Assembly: GCA_027073875.1 (NCBI GenBank)
Contig: JALTEO010000180.1
Coordinates: 1-8,772, forward strand
Reading direction: 5' to 3'
DNA from: Bacteroidales bacterium
GTDB lineage: Bacteria; Bacteroidota; Bacteroidia; Bacteroidales; JALTDM01
Length of the DNA: 8,772 nucleotides
Position numbers and translations under genes: made by a program. Each line of letters begins with the position of its first letter. Position 1 is the stretch's first letter. Below are positions 1 to 5,088 of this stretch, piece after piece. A model generated the notes under the pieces. It searched no databases and was not told the DNA's origin. It was given only the letters and a program-made list of their open reading frames with translations.

Positions 1-6
1 GAATTA

Positions 7-840
7 ATGTGTTCAAGGAGAATACAATTTTATGATATCAGTATTATAGACTATGAGCAGATAATAAATGCTATTAAAATGGGCTATGATTTTGATTTTT
101 CTTATTATCAGCCGATTATTTTTCGAAGGAAAATTATTTCGTTGATGGATTATTATAAAGTGGATAATTTAGAGGAACTTAAATCTCGGATTGAAAATAA
201 ACAACTTGATAATGATTTCTTTCGTTTCTTTCATGTACCAATAACTGAAATGTTTAGAGATCCTTCATTTTGGCAAAAAATTATTTCGTTGATATTAAAT
301 AGGAAAACAACCGGTGAGATACAAGTGTGTTTCCCGGGAAATATCATTGGAAATGAACTATTGTCATTCTTGATAATTTTAGCTGAACTACGGATTAATT
401 CCGGCTTTGAGATAATTGTTTCAAATCCTTTTCCTATGGACATTCAATCATTATTAATGGTGTTTGAGAAACGAAAATTTGAATTGAGTAAGGTAAACTT
501 TGAACGGCTGAAATTTAAAAAAACGAATTTGGATAAATATTTTGATAGAGATGGTCGTGGGAATTATATTTTTAAATATGCCGGAAGTCCAATCCGTTTT
601 AAAATTGTTCATCACGATTTTTTTAAGGCACCGTTGCCGGATAAGCAGGATATGATTTTTTTTCGTAATCAATTGCTGTATTTTTCATCGCCTTTTGATG
701 AGGGTATTCTTAAGTTTATGGCTGAGTCATTAAAACCAAAAGGTATGATGTTTCTCGGTGTTAAAGAAAAAATAGAAAATACAAAAAAAGTGAGATTGAA
801 ATTAATTGATAGTAACGAACGGATTTATCAGAAACAATAA
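7..840 (+). CDS. cheR: CheR-type chemoreceptor/protein-glutamate methyltransferase with degenerate SAM loop (5' end uncertain)
   Basis: CheR enzymes transfer a methyl group from S-adenosylmethionine to receptor glutamates in the cytoplasm. Seen here: an N-terminal helical part with FRRKI (about residues 39-43), the CheR signature TEMFRDPSFW (80-89, Arg84) and the late motif DMIFFRNQLLYF (215-226, Arg220-Asn221). The SAM-binding loop, usually GEExYS, reads GNELLS (115-120), so the first acidic residue is Asn. The usual ATD after the next strand is VSN (138-140), replacing the ribose-binding Asp by Asn. The 277-residue length suits CheR. No in-frame stop lies in the six bases before the ATG, so the true start may be outside the window; the AAGGAG at 15-20 leads to no in-frame ATG. 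It is followed 3 bp later by the CheB-like gene. Family is confident; active methylation is uncertain. Confidence 0.85.
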   Translation: MCSRRIQFYDISIIDYEQIINAIKMGYDFDFSYYQPIIFRRKIISLMDYYKVDNLEELKSRIENKQLDNDFFRFFHVPITEMFRDPSFWQKIISLILNRKTTGEIQVCFPGNIIGNELLSFLIILAELRINSGFEIIVSNPFPMDIQSLLMVFEKRKFELSKVNFERLKFKKTNLDKYFDRDGRGNYIFKYAGSPIRFKIVHHDFFKAPLPDKQDMIFFRNQLLYFSSPFDEGILKFMAESLKPKGMMFLGVKEKIENTKKVRLKLIDSNERIYQKQ

Positions 841-843
841 TTT

Positions 844-1416
844 ATGTTCAAAGCGTTGATAATAGGAGGTTCGGCAGGTAGTTTTCAGGTAGTTAATAAG
901 ATACTTTATTCAATACCGAGAGATTTCCCTGTTCCTGTTTTTTTGGTACTTCACAGGTTAAAACATATACGATCTGGTTTTGTAGAGGCATTATCGTTAA
1001 AATCGAACATTGAAGTTGTTGAACCATTTGATAAACAGGATATTATAAAAGGTGTGGCTTATCTCGTTCCGGCAAATTATCATATGTATTTCGATTCAAA
1101 AAATAAAATTTTGTTATCTACTGAGGAGCAAGTAAATCATTCCCGTCCATCTATTGATTTATCATTTATGTCGGCGGGTTATTTGTATAAGGAAGAATTA
1201 TTAGCAGTAATCTTGTCGGGTGCTAACAAAGATGGTGCCGCGGGAATGAAAGTGATACAAGATTTTGGGGGCAAAACCATTGTTCAAAATCCGGCAGATT
1301 GTCAAGTGAATACGATGACAAAAGAAACACTGAATAAAATGACACCTGATTTTATCCTGAATGGAGACGATATTGCTAAGAAGATTATAGATTTACTGAA
1401 TGTACAGGGCAATTAA
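844..1416 (+). CDS. cheB: CheB-type protein-glutamate methylesterase/deamidase, catalytic domain only
   Basis: The 190-residue protein is just the CheB esterase domain, which hydrolyses methyl-glutamate (or deamidates glutamine) on chemoreceptors and opposes CheR. The catalytic triad can be placed from motifs: Ser10 in GGSAGS (8-13), His37 in VLHRL (35-39) and Asp130 in LSGANKDGAAGM (124-135). The substrate-side motif RPSIDLSF (101-108) is also present. Classical CheB has an N-terminal phospho-receiver that gates the esterase; there is none here, since the protein begins directly at the first esterase strand, as in many Bacteroidetes CheB/CheR cassettes. The ATG is 3 bp after the cheR stop, with no clear Shine-Dalgarno, so translational coupling is likely. 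Unlike its CheR partner, all expected active-site residues are intact. The target receptor or kinase is not in the window. Confidence 0.9.
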   Translation: MFKALIIGGSAGSFQVVNKILYSIPRDFPVPVFLVLHRLKHIRSGFVEALSLKSNIEVVEPFDKQDIIKGVAYLVPANYHMYFDSKNKILLSTEEQVNHSRPSIDLSFMSAGYLYKEELLAVILSGANKDGAAGMKVIQDFGGKTIVQNPADCQVNTMTKETLNKMTPDFILNGDDIAKKIIDLLNVQGN

Positions 1417-1507
1417 TTTAGGAGCGGTTATGCATTTTTCGAGGTAAATGATAGTTGTAAAATAAATGTAACTTTCAGGGATTTTTTTTTAATACATATA
1501 ATTTTAA

Positions 1508-1515
1508 TACCTTTG
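1508..1515 (+). promoter_or_regulatory. Candidate -7 promoter box (TACCTTTG) upstream of the lipoprotein operon
   Basis: TACCTTTG matches the Bacteroidetes -7 consensus TAnnTTTG. It lies about 100 bp before the lipoprotein ATG, in a 201-bp gap after cheB. Where the upstream TTTG-like box should be there is only a T-tract (1482-1490), so the match is partial. No hairpin precedes the T-tract, so I do not call a cheB terminator there. Confidence 0.35.
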
Positions 1516-1617
1516 TCTTTTGGATTATGATGGTGTCTTATTTGTCTTACTTTATCTTAATAGGGTGAAAACGGCATTAAATTTGCCATTGTTGTTTGAA
1601 AGATTTTGATATACATT

Positions 1618-2532
1618 ATGAGGAAGATTAATTATTTTTTGATTGCCTTTTTCGTTGTATTTGCTTTTTCGTGCAACAACGAACAAAATTCTGTCGATAT
1701 AGGTGATGATATTGATATTCCGGATTCTTTATTGCAAGAAACTGAACCTGTGCCGGAGATTTCTAATAAGTCAATGGATGATTTAGTCCAAAATATTTCT
1801 TCGCCTATTGAAATGGCGGCTTTAATAAAGGAAACAGGTAGTAATTTTTCACCGGAGCTATTAGCACCTACCAATCATTTAGATAAATACACTACAAGTT
1901 TTAAAAAATCACTAAACTTAGGCATATTAGGTGCTGACCTTGGCTATTTGAATTTGTATGGTCAAAATCGTTTTATTCTCGATTATCTGACCGCCATCAA
2001 ATCATTGGCTGAAGGAATTAGTGTGGGGCAATTTTTTGATTTCAAAACACTGAGAGATTTTGCGTCATCGGGTGATGATTTGGATTCGTTGACTTATCTG
2101 TCTGTCCACAGTTTTAATAAAATTGATAAATATTTGCGAGAAAATCACCGGACCAATATAAGTGTGTTAATTATTGCCGGTGTGTGGATTGAGGGAATGT
2201 ATTTTGCAACACAAATAAATGATCAAGTAAAGCTCAAAGAAATATCAGATAGGATAGCTGAGCAAAAAATGGTTCTTAATAACATTGTCTTAATTTTAGG
2301 AAATTACAAAGGAGACTCAAATTTTAATCAACTATTGGAACAGCTTAAAAAACTAAAAGAATATTATGAGCCGGTTAAGATTACTTATGAGTTGGGTGAG
2401 CCGGAGACGGTAGAACAAGATGGCATTTTAACTGTAGTTCAAAATGAAAAAAGTGTAGTGACGATTACAGAAAAAGATTTAGAAAATATTCGAAATCAGA
2501 TTGCTGAAATCAGATATAATGCAATTAATTAG
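1618..2532 (+). CDS. Conserved-looking Bacteroidetes lipoprotein of unknown function
   Basis: Exported lipoprotein of 304 residues. The start MRKINYFLIAFFVVFAFSC carries a basic n-region, a hydrophobic core and a lipobox with the lipidated cysteine at residue 19, followed by an acidic linker rich in Asp and Glu. An in-frame TTG at 1606 would add four residues, but the ATG at 1618 gives the better signal peptide. The mature part is predicted mainly helical, with a hydrophobic, glycine-containing stretch (LNLGILGADLGYLNLYGQ) and a charged segment rich in Lys, Leu and Glu near the C-terminus. From memory, similar proteins occur widely in Bacteroidetes without assigned function; I recognise no catalytic motif. 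The small exported gene that follows starts 6 bp after the stop, so the two are probably co-transcribed, perhaps from the candidate promoter at 1508. No function is inferred. Confidence 0.8.
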   Translation: MRKINYFLIAFFVVFAFSCNNEQNSVDIGDDIDIPDSLLQETEPVPEISNKSMDDLVQNISSPIEMAALIKETGSNFSPELLAPTNHLDKYTTSFKKSLNLGILGADLGYLNLYGQNRFILDYLTAIKSLAEGISVGQFFDFKTLRDFASSGDDLDSLTYLSVHSFNKIDKYLRENHRTNISVLIIAGVWIEGMYFATQINDQVKLKEISDRIAEQKMVLNNIVLILGNYKGDSNFNQLLEQLKKLKEYYEPVKITYELGEPETVEQDGILTVVQNEKSVVTITEKDLENIRNQIAEIRYNAIN

Positions 2533-2538
2533 ATAGTG

Positions 2539-2967
2539 ATGAAAAAAATATTTTTAATGTTGACAATGGCTCTGTTCTATTCGTTTTCGTTTGGACAGTG
2601 CAATGAAAAACTGATTGATATTGCAGTGTCGCAAAATCAAGGAGCTACTTATTTAAAAGATTTTAAAGTGAAACTTCCGGCAACACCCAAGAATAAACCT
2701 CGTGCCATTGCTAAATTTCAGGTTACGCTAAATGCCGGTAATCATTACAGGTTTAATATAGCAAAAGCTGTAGAGTTCTCCGGTGTTCCTATTATTCAAC
2801 TCTACGAAGGTAATAAATTACTTGGCACTTCTTATCTTGTTTCAAAAGAAAAGAACTATAAAATGTTCGATTTTCTTTGCAAGAAAACAGGTACATACAA
2901 AATTTATATCTCATTTAAAGATGGAGAAGCAGGTTGTGCTGCAGGTATTATGTCCTTGGTAAACTAA
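2539..2967 (+). CDS. Small exported protein of unknown function, paired with the upstream lipoprotein
   Basis: The 142-residue product begins MKKIFLMLTMALFYSFSFGQ, a typical signal peptide with likely cleavage near FSFG-QC. The Cys after Gln is not in a good lipobox, so signal peptidase I is more likely than lipidation. A GTG at 2536 directly precedes the ATG; I prefer the ATG. The mature domain of about 120 residues alternates short polar and hydrophobic segments, such as AKFQVTLNAGNHYRFNI, VPIIQLYEGNKLLGTSYLV and TGTYKIYISFKDGEAGCAAG. That pattern suggests an all-beta sandwich like small pre-peptidase or carbohydrate-binding folds; this is inference from the pattern, not a family match. Three mature cysteines (residue 21, in DFLCKK and in AGCAAG) could allow one disulfide. 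Location is probably periplasmic or surface. Close spacing suggests it acts with, or is expressed with, the lipoprotein. Confidence 0.75.
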   Translation: MKKIFLMLTMALFYSFSFGQCNEKLIDIAVSQNQGATYLKDFKVKLPATPKNKPRAIAKFQVTLNAGNHYRFNIAKAVEFSGVPIIQLYEGNKLLGTSYLVSKEKNYKMFDFLCKKTGTYKIYISFKDGEAGCAAGIMSLVN

Positions 2968-3014
2968 TTAATACTTATTTTAATACAGGCAAAATTTCAT
3001 TTAACTTTTTGGCT

Positions 3015-3022
3015 TATCTTTG
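3015..3022 (+). promoter_or_regulatory. thiL: Candidate -7 promoter box (TATCTTTG) for thiL
   Basis: TATCTTTG is a full match to the Bacteroidetes TAnnTTTG box and ends only 11 bases before the thiL ATG. Transcription would therefore start within a few bases of the start codon, giving an almost leaderless mRNA with no room for a Shine-Dalgarno sequence or a TPP riboswitch. A clear TTTG-type -33 box at the usual spacing is not visible; the region there is A/T-rich (aaaatttc). Confidence 0.5.
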
Positions 3023-3033
3023 CCGAAAAAAAT

Positions 3034-4074
3034 ATGGCAAAAAGTATCGAAGAATTAGGTGAGTTCGGATTAATTGACCACTTAACAAAAGACATTAAAT
3101 TATTTCACAAATCTACCGTAAAAGGAGTAGGTGATGATGCTGCCGTGTTAAATTATGGCAAAAATCTTTTGGTGGTTACTACCGATTTGTTGGTCGAAGG
3201 TGTTCATTTTGATTTAGTCTATACGCCATTGAAACATTTAGGATACAAAGCTGTTGCCGTTAATCTTTCGGATGTATATGCTATGAATGCTCATCCGAAA
3301 CAAATTACAGTTTCGTTGGCAATATCAGGAAAATTTTCGTTAGATGCCGTAGAAGAAATTTATGCCGGCATTCGTTTGGCTTGCGACCGTTATCAGGTTG
3401 ATTTGGTAGGTGGTGATACAACATCTTCATTTACAGGAATGACGATAAGTATTACAGCTGTTGGTGAAGTGGAAAAGAAAAAAGTTGTTTATCGTTCCGG
3501 AGCCAAAGAAAAAAATTTGATTTGTGTGTCGGGTGATTTAGGTGGTGCTTATATGGGAGTGCAGGTATTAAAACGAGAAAAACAGGTTTTTAAAGATGCT
3601 CCTGAGGTGCAACCGGAATTAGATAATTATCAATATGTGTTGGGGCGGCAATTGAAGCCGGAACCGCGTCGTGATGTGATTGAATTGTTGGAAAGATTAG
3701 AAGTACAACCTACTGCTATGATTGATATTTCCGATGGTTTGTCATCCGAACTTTTTCACATTTGCCAAAAATCGGATATGGGCTGTTTAATTTATGAGGA
3801 GAAAATTCCTATTCATAAGGATACGATTACTGCGGCAGAGGAGATGAATATTCATCCGGTTACAGCGGCATTAGATGGAGGTGAAGATTACGAGATGCTG
3901 TTTACGGTACCATTGAATGATTTAGACAAAGTAAAAGATGTCGATGGGCTTTCTATTATTGGTTATATTACTGATAAAAGCGAAGGTGTGCGGATGCAGA
4001 CTAAACAAGGTGAGTTAGTTGACCTAAAGGCATTGGGTTGGAAGTCGTTTGATATAGACGAAAAGTCAAAATAA
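3034..4074 (+). CDS. thiL: Thiamine-monophosphate kinase
   Basis: ThiL phosphorylates thiamine monophosphate with ATP to thiamine diphosphate, the active cofactor, in the cytoplasm. The 346-residue length and motif order fit the family: KGVGDDAAVL (30-39) with the paired metal/ATP aspartates, VTTDLLVEGVHF, VNLSDVYAMNAHPK, VGGDTTSS, SGDLGGAYMG, LKPEPRRDVIELL, MIDISDGLSSEL and DGGEDYEMLFTVP near the C-terminus. All the acidic motifs are intact, so it should be active. The gene stands alone: no other thiamine gene is within the window, and 66 bp separate it from the unrelated gene upstream. Its own -7 box sits just before the ATG. No TPP riboswitch (thi-box) is seen upstream, so it does not appear to be feedback-regulated at this locus. 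The downstream stretch lacks a convincing intrinsic terminator. Confidence 0.97.
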   Translation: MAKSIEELGEFGLIDHLTKDIKLFHKSTVKGVGDDAAVLNYGKNLLVVTTDLLVEGVHFDLVYTPLKHLGYKAVAVNLSDVYAMNAHPKQITVSLAISGKFSLDAVEEIYAGIRLACDRYQVDLVGGDTTSSFTGMTISITAVGEVEKKKVVYRSGAKEKNLICVSGDLGGAYMGVQVLKREKQVFKDAPEVQPELDNYQYVLGRQLKPEPRRDVIELLERLEVQPTAMIDISDGLSSELFHICQKSDMGCLIYEEKIPIHKDTITAAEEMNIHPVTAALDGGEDYEMLFTVPLNDLDKVKDVDGLSIIGYITDKSEGVRMQTKQGELVDLKALGWKSFDIDEKSK

Positions 4075-4136
4075 AAATCCATTTGTTTTTTTTGTAAAAA
4101 ATATTGACAGATAAAAAAGAATACAAAAATTTTCTG

Positions 4137-4144
4137 TTTCTTTG
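4137..4144 (+). promoter_or_regulatory. Weak candidate -7 box (TTTCTTTG) before the palindrome array and tRNA
   Basis: TTTCTTTG matches the TTTG half of the TAnnTTTG consensus but lacks the leading TA. A TTGACA at 4104-4109 lies upstream, but its spacing is too long for a normal -33 box. If used, the transcript would begin close to the first arm of the palindrome at 4154 and run through the array into the tRNA. Low confidence. Confidence 0.2.
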
Positions 4145-4153
4145 TACGCTCAA

Positions 4154-4182
4154 ATTAACAAAACCGATTCGGTTTTGTTAAT
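4154..4182. repeat. Perfect inverted repeat, 14-bp arms around one central base
   Basis: The left arm ATTAACAAAACCGA (4154-4167) is the exact reverse complement of the right arm TCGGTTTTGTTAAT (4169-4182), with a single T between. As DNA this is a near-continuous palindrome, like a dimeric operator; as RNA it would form a hairpin of about 13 bp. No T-tract follows on either strand, so it does not look like an intrinsic terminator for thiL, 80 bp upstream. Confidence 0.85.
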
Positions 4183-4191
4183 GCTTGAACA

Positions 4192-4231
4192 GCTAACAAT
4201 AATAAGAACAGTTATTGAATGATTTGTTAGC
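4192..4231. repeat. Inverted repeat GCTAACAA / TTGTTAGC with nested inner stem
   Basis: The 8-bp arms at 4192-4199 and 4224-4231 are exact reverse complements. Between them AATAA and TTATT can extend the pairing around a GAACAG loop. It begins only 9 bases after the palindrome at 4154-4182, and the outer arms share the string TAACAA with it. It could be an RNA hairpin or a second protein-binding site. Confidence 0.7.
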
Positions 4232-4285
4232 GGTTCGGTATTAGTTCTTTAGGTGTGGTATAAGTCATTTGTAAAACTAAAAAAC

Positions 4286-4364
4286 TGTCATTCTGAGCAG
4301 TGCGAAGAATCTCAATAACTGAATAGTCGTTATTTACAGATTCTTCACTGTGTTCAGAATGACA
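4286..4364. repeat. Long imperfect hairpin of the TGTCATTCTGAGC...GAATGACA type (interspersed repeat)
   Basis: Two 27-base arms (4286-4312 and 4338-4364) match at 23 of 27 positions as reverse complements. The left arm begins TGTCATTCTGAG and ends GAAGAATCT; the right arm begins AGATTCTTC and ends CAGAATGACA. Inside, AATAAC (4314-4319) pairs with GTTATT (4329-4334), giving one long stem-loop. From memory, near-identical TGTCATTCTGAGCNNNGCGAAGAATCT palindromes recur as intergenic repeats in many Bacteroidetes and other bacterial genomes, so this is probably a REP- or MITE-like element. I do not assert a formal name. It carries no gene. Confidence 0.8.
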
Positions 4365-4401
4365 AAATCAGAGGTTTTGTAAAGGTCTTGATATATATTT
4401 A

Positions 4402-4497
4402 CGGGGTGTGGTGCAGTGCCGAAAAAACAAAATCTGCTGATTTGTATTTTTTCGAGCATTCACGAAAACAAAGTTTTCGGAATCCGGTTATTCCCCG
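4402..4497 (+). pseudogene. tRNA-Pro-like remnant: tRNA ends flanking a hairpin-rich core
   Basis: The first 20 bases, starting CGGGGTGTGG then tGCAGT, nearly copy the 5' end of the intact tRNA-Pro 135 bp downstream. At the other end TTCGGAATCC (4476-4485) resembles its T-loop TTCGAATCC, and CCCCGCAATAT (4493-4503) resembles its 3' end and flank CCCCGACAATAT. There is no recognisable anticodon arm. The core instead folds into a stem at 4420-4454 (CGAAAAAA with TTTTTTCG), a perfect CGAAAAC-AAA-GTTTTCG hairpin (4463-4479) and a short GAAT/ATTC stem (4480-4493). The closing stem CGGGG/CCCCG (4402-4406, 4493-4497) continues outward through TATATA pairing to about 4392 and 4506. Either this is a decayed or interrupted tRNA-Pro duplicate, or an unrelated structured RNA. 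It is not a functional tRNA. Confidence 0.55.
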
Positions 4498-4536
4498 CAA
4501 TATATAGTTGTTTGAAATATTTGTTATAAAATCATA

Positions 4537-4611
4537 CGGGGTGTGGCGCAGTCCGGTTAGCGCGCGTCGTTCGGGACGACGAGGTCGAAGGTTCGAATCC
4601 TTTCACCCCGA
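4537..4611 (+). tRNA. tRNA-Pro, anticodon CGG
   Basis: A complete 75-base cloverleaf. Acceptor stem CGGGGTG pairs with CACCCCG; D-arm is GCGC-AGTCCGGTTA-GCGC with the conserved GG. The anticodon stem CGTCG/CGACG encloses the loop TTCGGGA, placing CGG at 4572-4574, which reads CCG codons. T-arm is GAAGG-TTCGAAT-CCTTT. C1-G72 with discriminator A73 and G35-G36 are proline identity elements in bacteria. The 3' CCA is not encoded (ACA follows), so it must be added by the CCA-adding enzyme. No terminator follows; the next ATG lies 15 bases downstream, so read-through into the peptidase gene is plausible. Confidence 0.95.
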
Positions 4612-4626
4612 CAATATTCCAACATT

Positions 4627-5058
4627 ATGGGCAGAATAAAACTTACTACAAATTTTTATCTGGATGAGTACATTCCACCTGCACTGTACAAGAAATATGC
4701 AGCAAAACATCCAAATTATTTGATAGGCATACTAGACAAAAACTTGATTCTTGCCGACCAAAGATTGCGTGATGTATTTGGTCCGATAAAAATTAATACA
4801 TGGTATTCCGGTGGTGACAGAGAATGGTCTGGAATAAGAACAGATGATAGTCCGTACTATAAGCGTTTCTCACAACATTCGTGGGGTAGGGCTTCCGACA
4901 AAATTTTTTTGAAAGCAACTCCTGATGAAGTACGCGAATATATTCAAAAATATTGGCAGGAATTAGGTATTACTGCTATAGAGAAAGGCGTGTCGTGGGT
5001 GCATTCCGATGTTCGTCAAATTTTAAACCAAACCGAGATTTTTATTTTTGGGAAATAA
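4627..5058 (+). CDS. M15-family peptidoglycan peptidase, phage-lysin-like, no signal peptide
   Basis: The 143-residue protein carries the zinc site of the D-Ala-D-Ala carboxypeptidase / L,D-endopeptidase M15 family: SQHSWGRASD (82-91) fits SxHxxGxAxD, supplying His84 and Asp91, and WVHSD (124-128) supplies His126. A preceding WSGIRTDDSPYY segment (67-78) places an arginine where the family has a substrate-binding one. It should cleave peptide stems of peptidoglycan. The length and motif spacing resemble single-domain proteins from tailed phages. No signal peptide, membrane segment or wall-binding domain is visible, so export would need a holin or other route, or the protein acts in the cytoplasm. 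The ATG lies 15 bases after tRNA-Pro with no Shine-Dalgarno, and the gene converges on the cyclase gene 30 bp away. It is probably a leftover of an element integrated at the tRNA, though an ordinary chromosomal gene is possible. Confidence 0.85.
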   Translation: MGRIKLTTNFYLDEYIPPALYKKYAAKHPNYLIGILDKNLILADQRLRDVFGPIKINTWYSGGDREWSGIRTDDSPYYKRFSQHSWGRASDKIFLKATPDEVREYIQKYWQELGITAIEKGVSWVHSDVRQILNQTEIFIFGK

Positions 5059-5071
5059 TTCAAAATTTCCT

Positions 5072-5086
5072 TTAGAATATTTCTAA
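5072..5086. terminator. Possible weak bidirectional terminator hairpin between convergent genes
   Basis: TTAGAA-TAT-TTCTAA forms a perfect 6-bp inverted repeat in the 30-bp gap between the convergent peptidase and cyclase genes. The stem is A/T-rich and no clean T-tract follows, so termination strength is doubtful; the call rests mainly on position. Confidence 0.2.
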
Positions 5087-5088
5087 GT

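Larger units (their letters stand above)
4075..4536. other. Gene-free, repeat-dense region between thiL and tRNA-Pro
   Basis: No open frame worth calling lies in these 462 bases. The first 79 are A/T-rich with an 8-T run (4086-4093) that no hairpin precedes. Then come four consecutive inverted-repeat structures (4154-4182, 4192-4231, 4286-4364 and 4392-4506), ending 30 bases before the intact tRNA. GGTGTGG occurs three times at roughly 135-153-bp intervals (4252-4258, 4405-4411, 4540-4546); the last two are aligned tRNA-Pro 5' ends, while the first may be chance. Confidence 0.7.

Noticed and set aside
231..672. Minus-strand ORFs of 70 and 72 codons inside the CheR gene
   Set aside because: They are shadows of a gene with clear CheR motifs and have no features of their own.
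1430..1447. Five-codon ORF (MHFSR) behind a good AGGAG after cheB
   Set aside because: Too short to support as a gene. It could be a chance match or a leader peptide, but no attenuator-like hairpins follow.
1632..1874. Minus-strand 80-codon ORF overlapping the lipoprotein gene
   Set aside because: It lies opposite a clear signal peptide and lipobox and has no recognisable motif or promoter.
4081..4100. T-run after thiL as an intrinsic terminator
   Set aside because: No stable hairpin precedes the 8-T run, and the palindrome further on is followed by no T-tract.
4252..4258. A third, older tRNA-Pro copy suggested by GGTGTGG
   Set aside because: Only seven bases match and the surrounding sequence does not align with the tRNA; chance is likely.
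4154..4506. CRISPR array or phage-type direct repeats
   Set aside because: The repeats are different inverted repeats without a regularly spaced identical direct repeat, and there is no cas gene.
4402..4546. attL/attR pair of an integrated element
   Set aside because: The tRNA 5'-end copies are only 135 bp apart, with no integrase or cargo between. An integration scar remains possible, but a present element is not supported.
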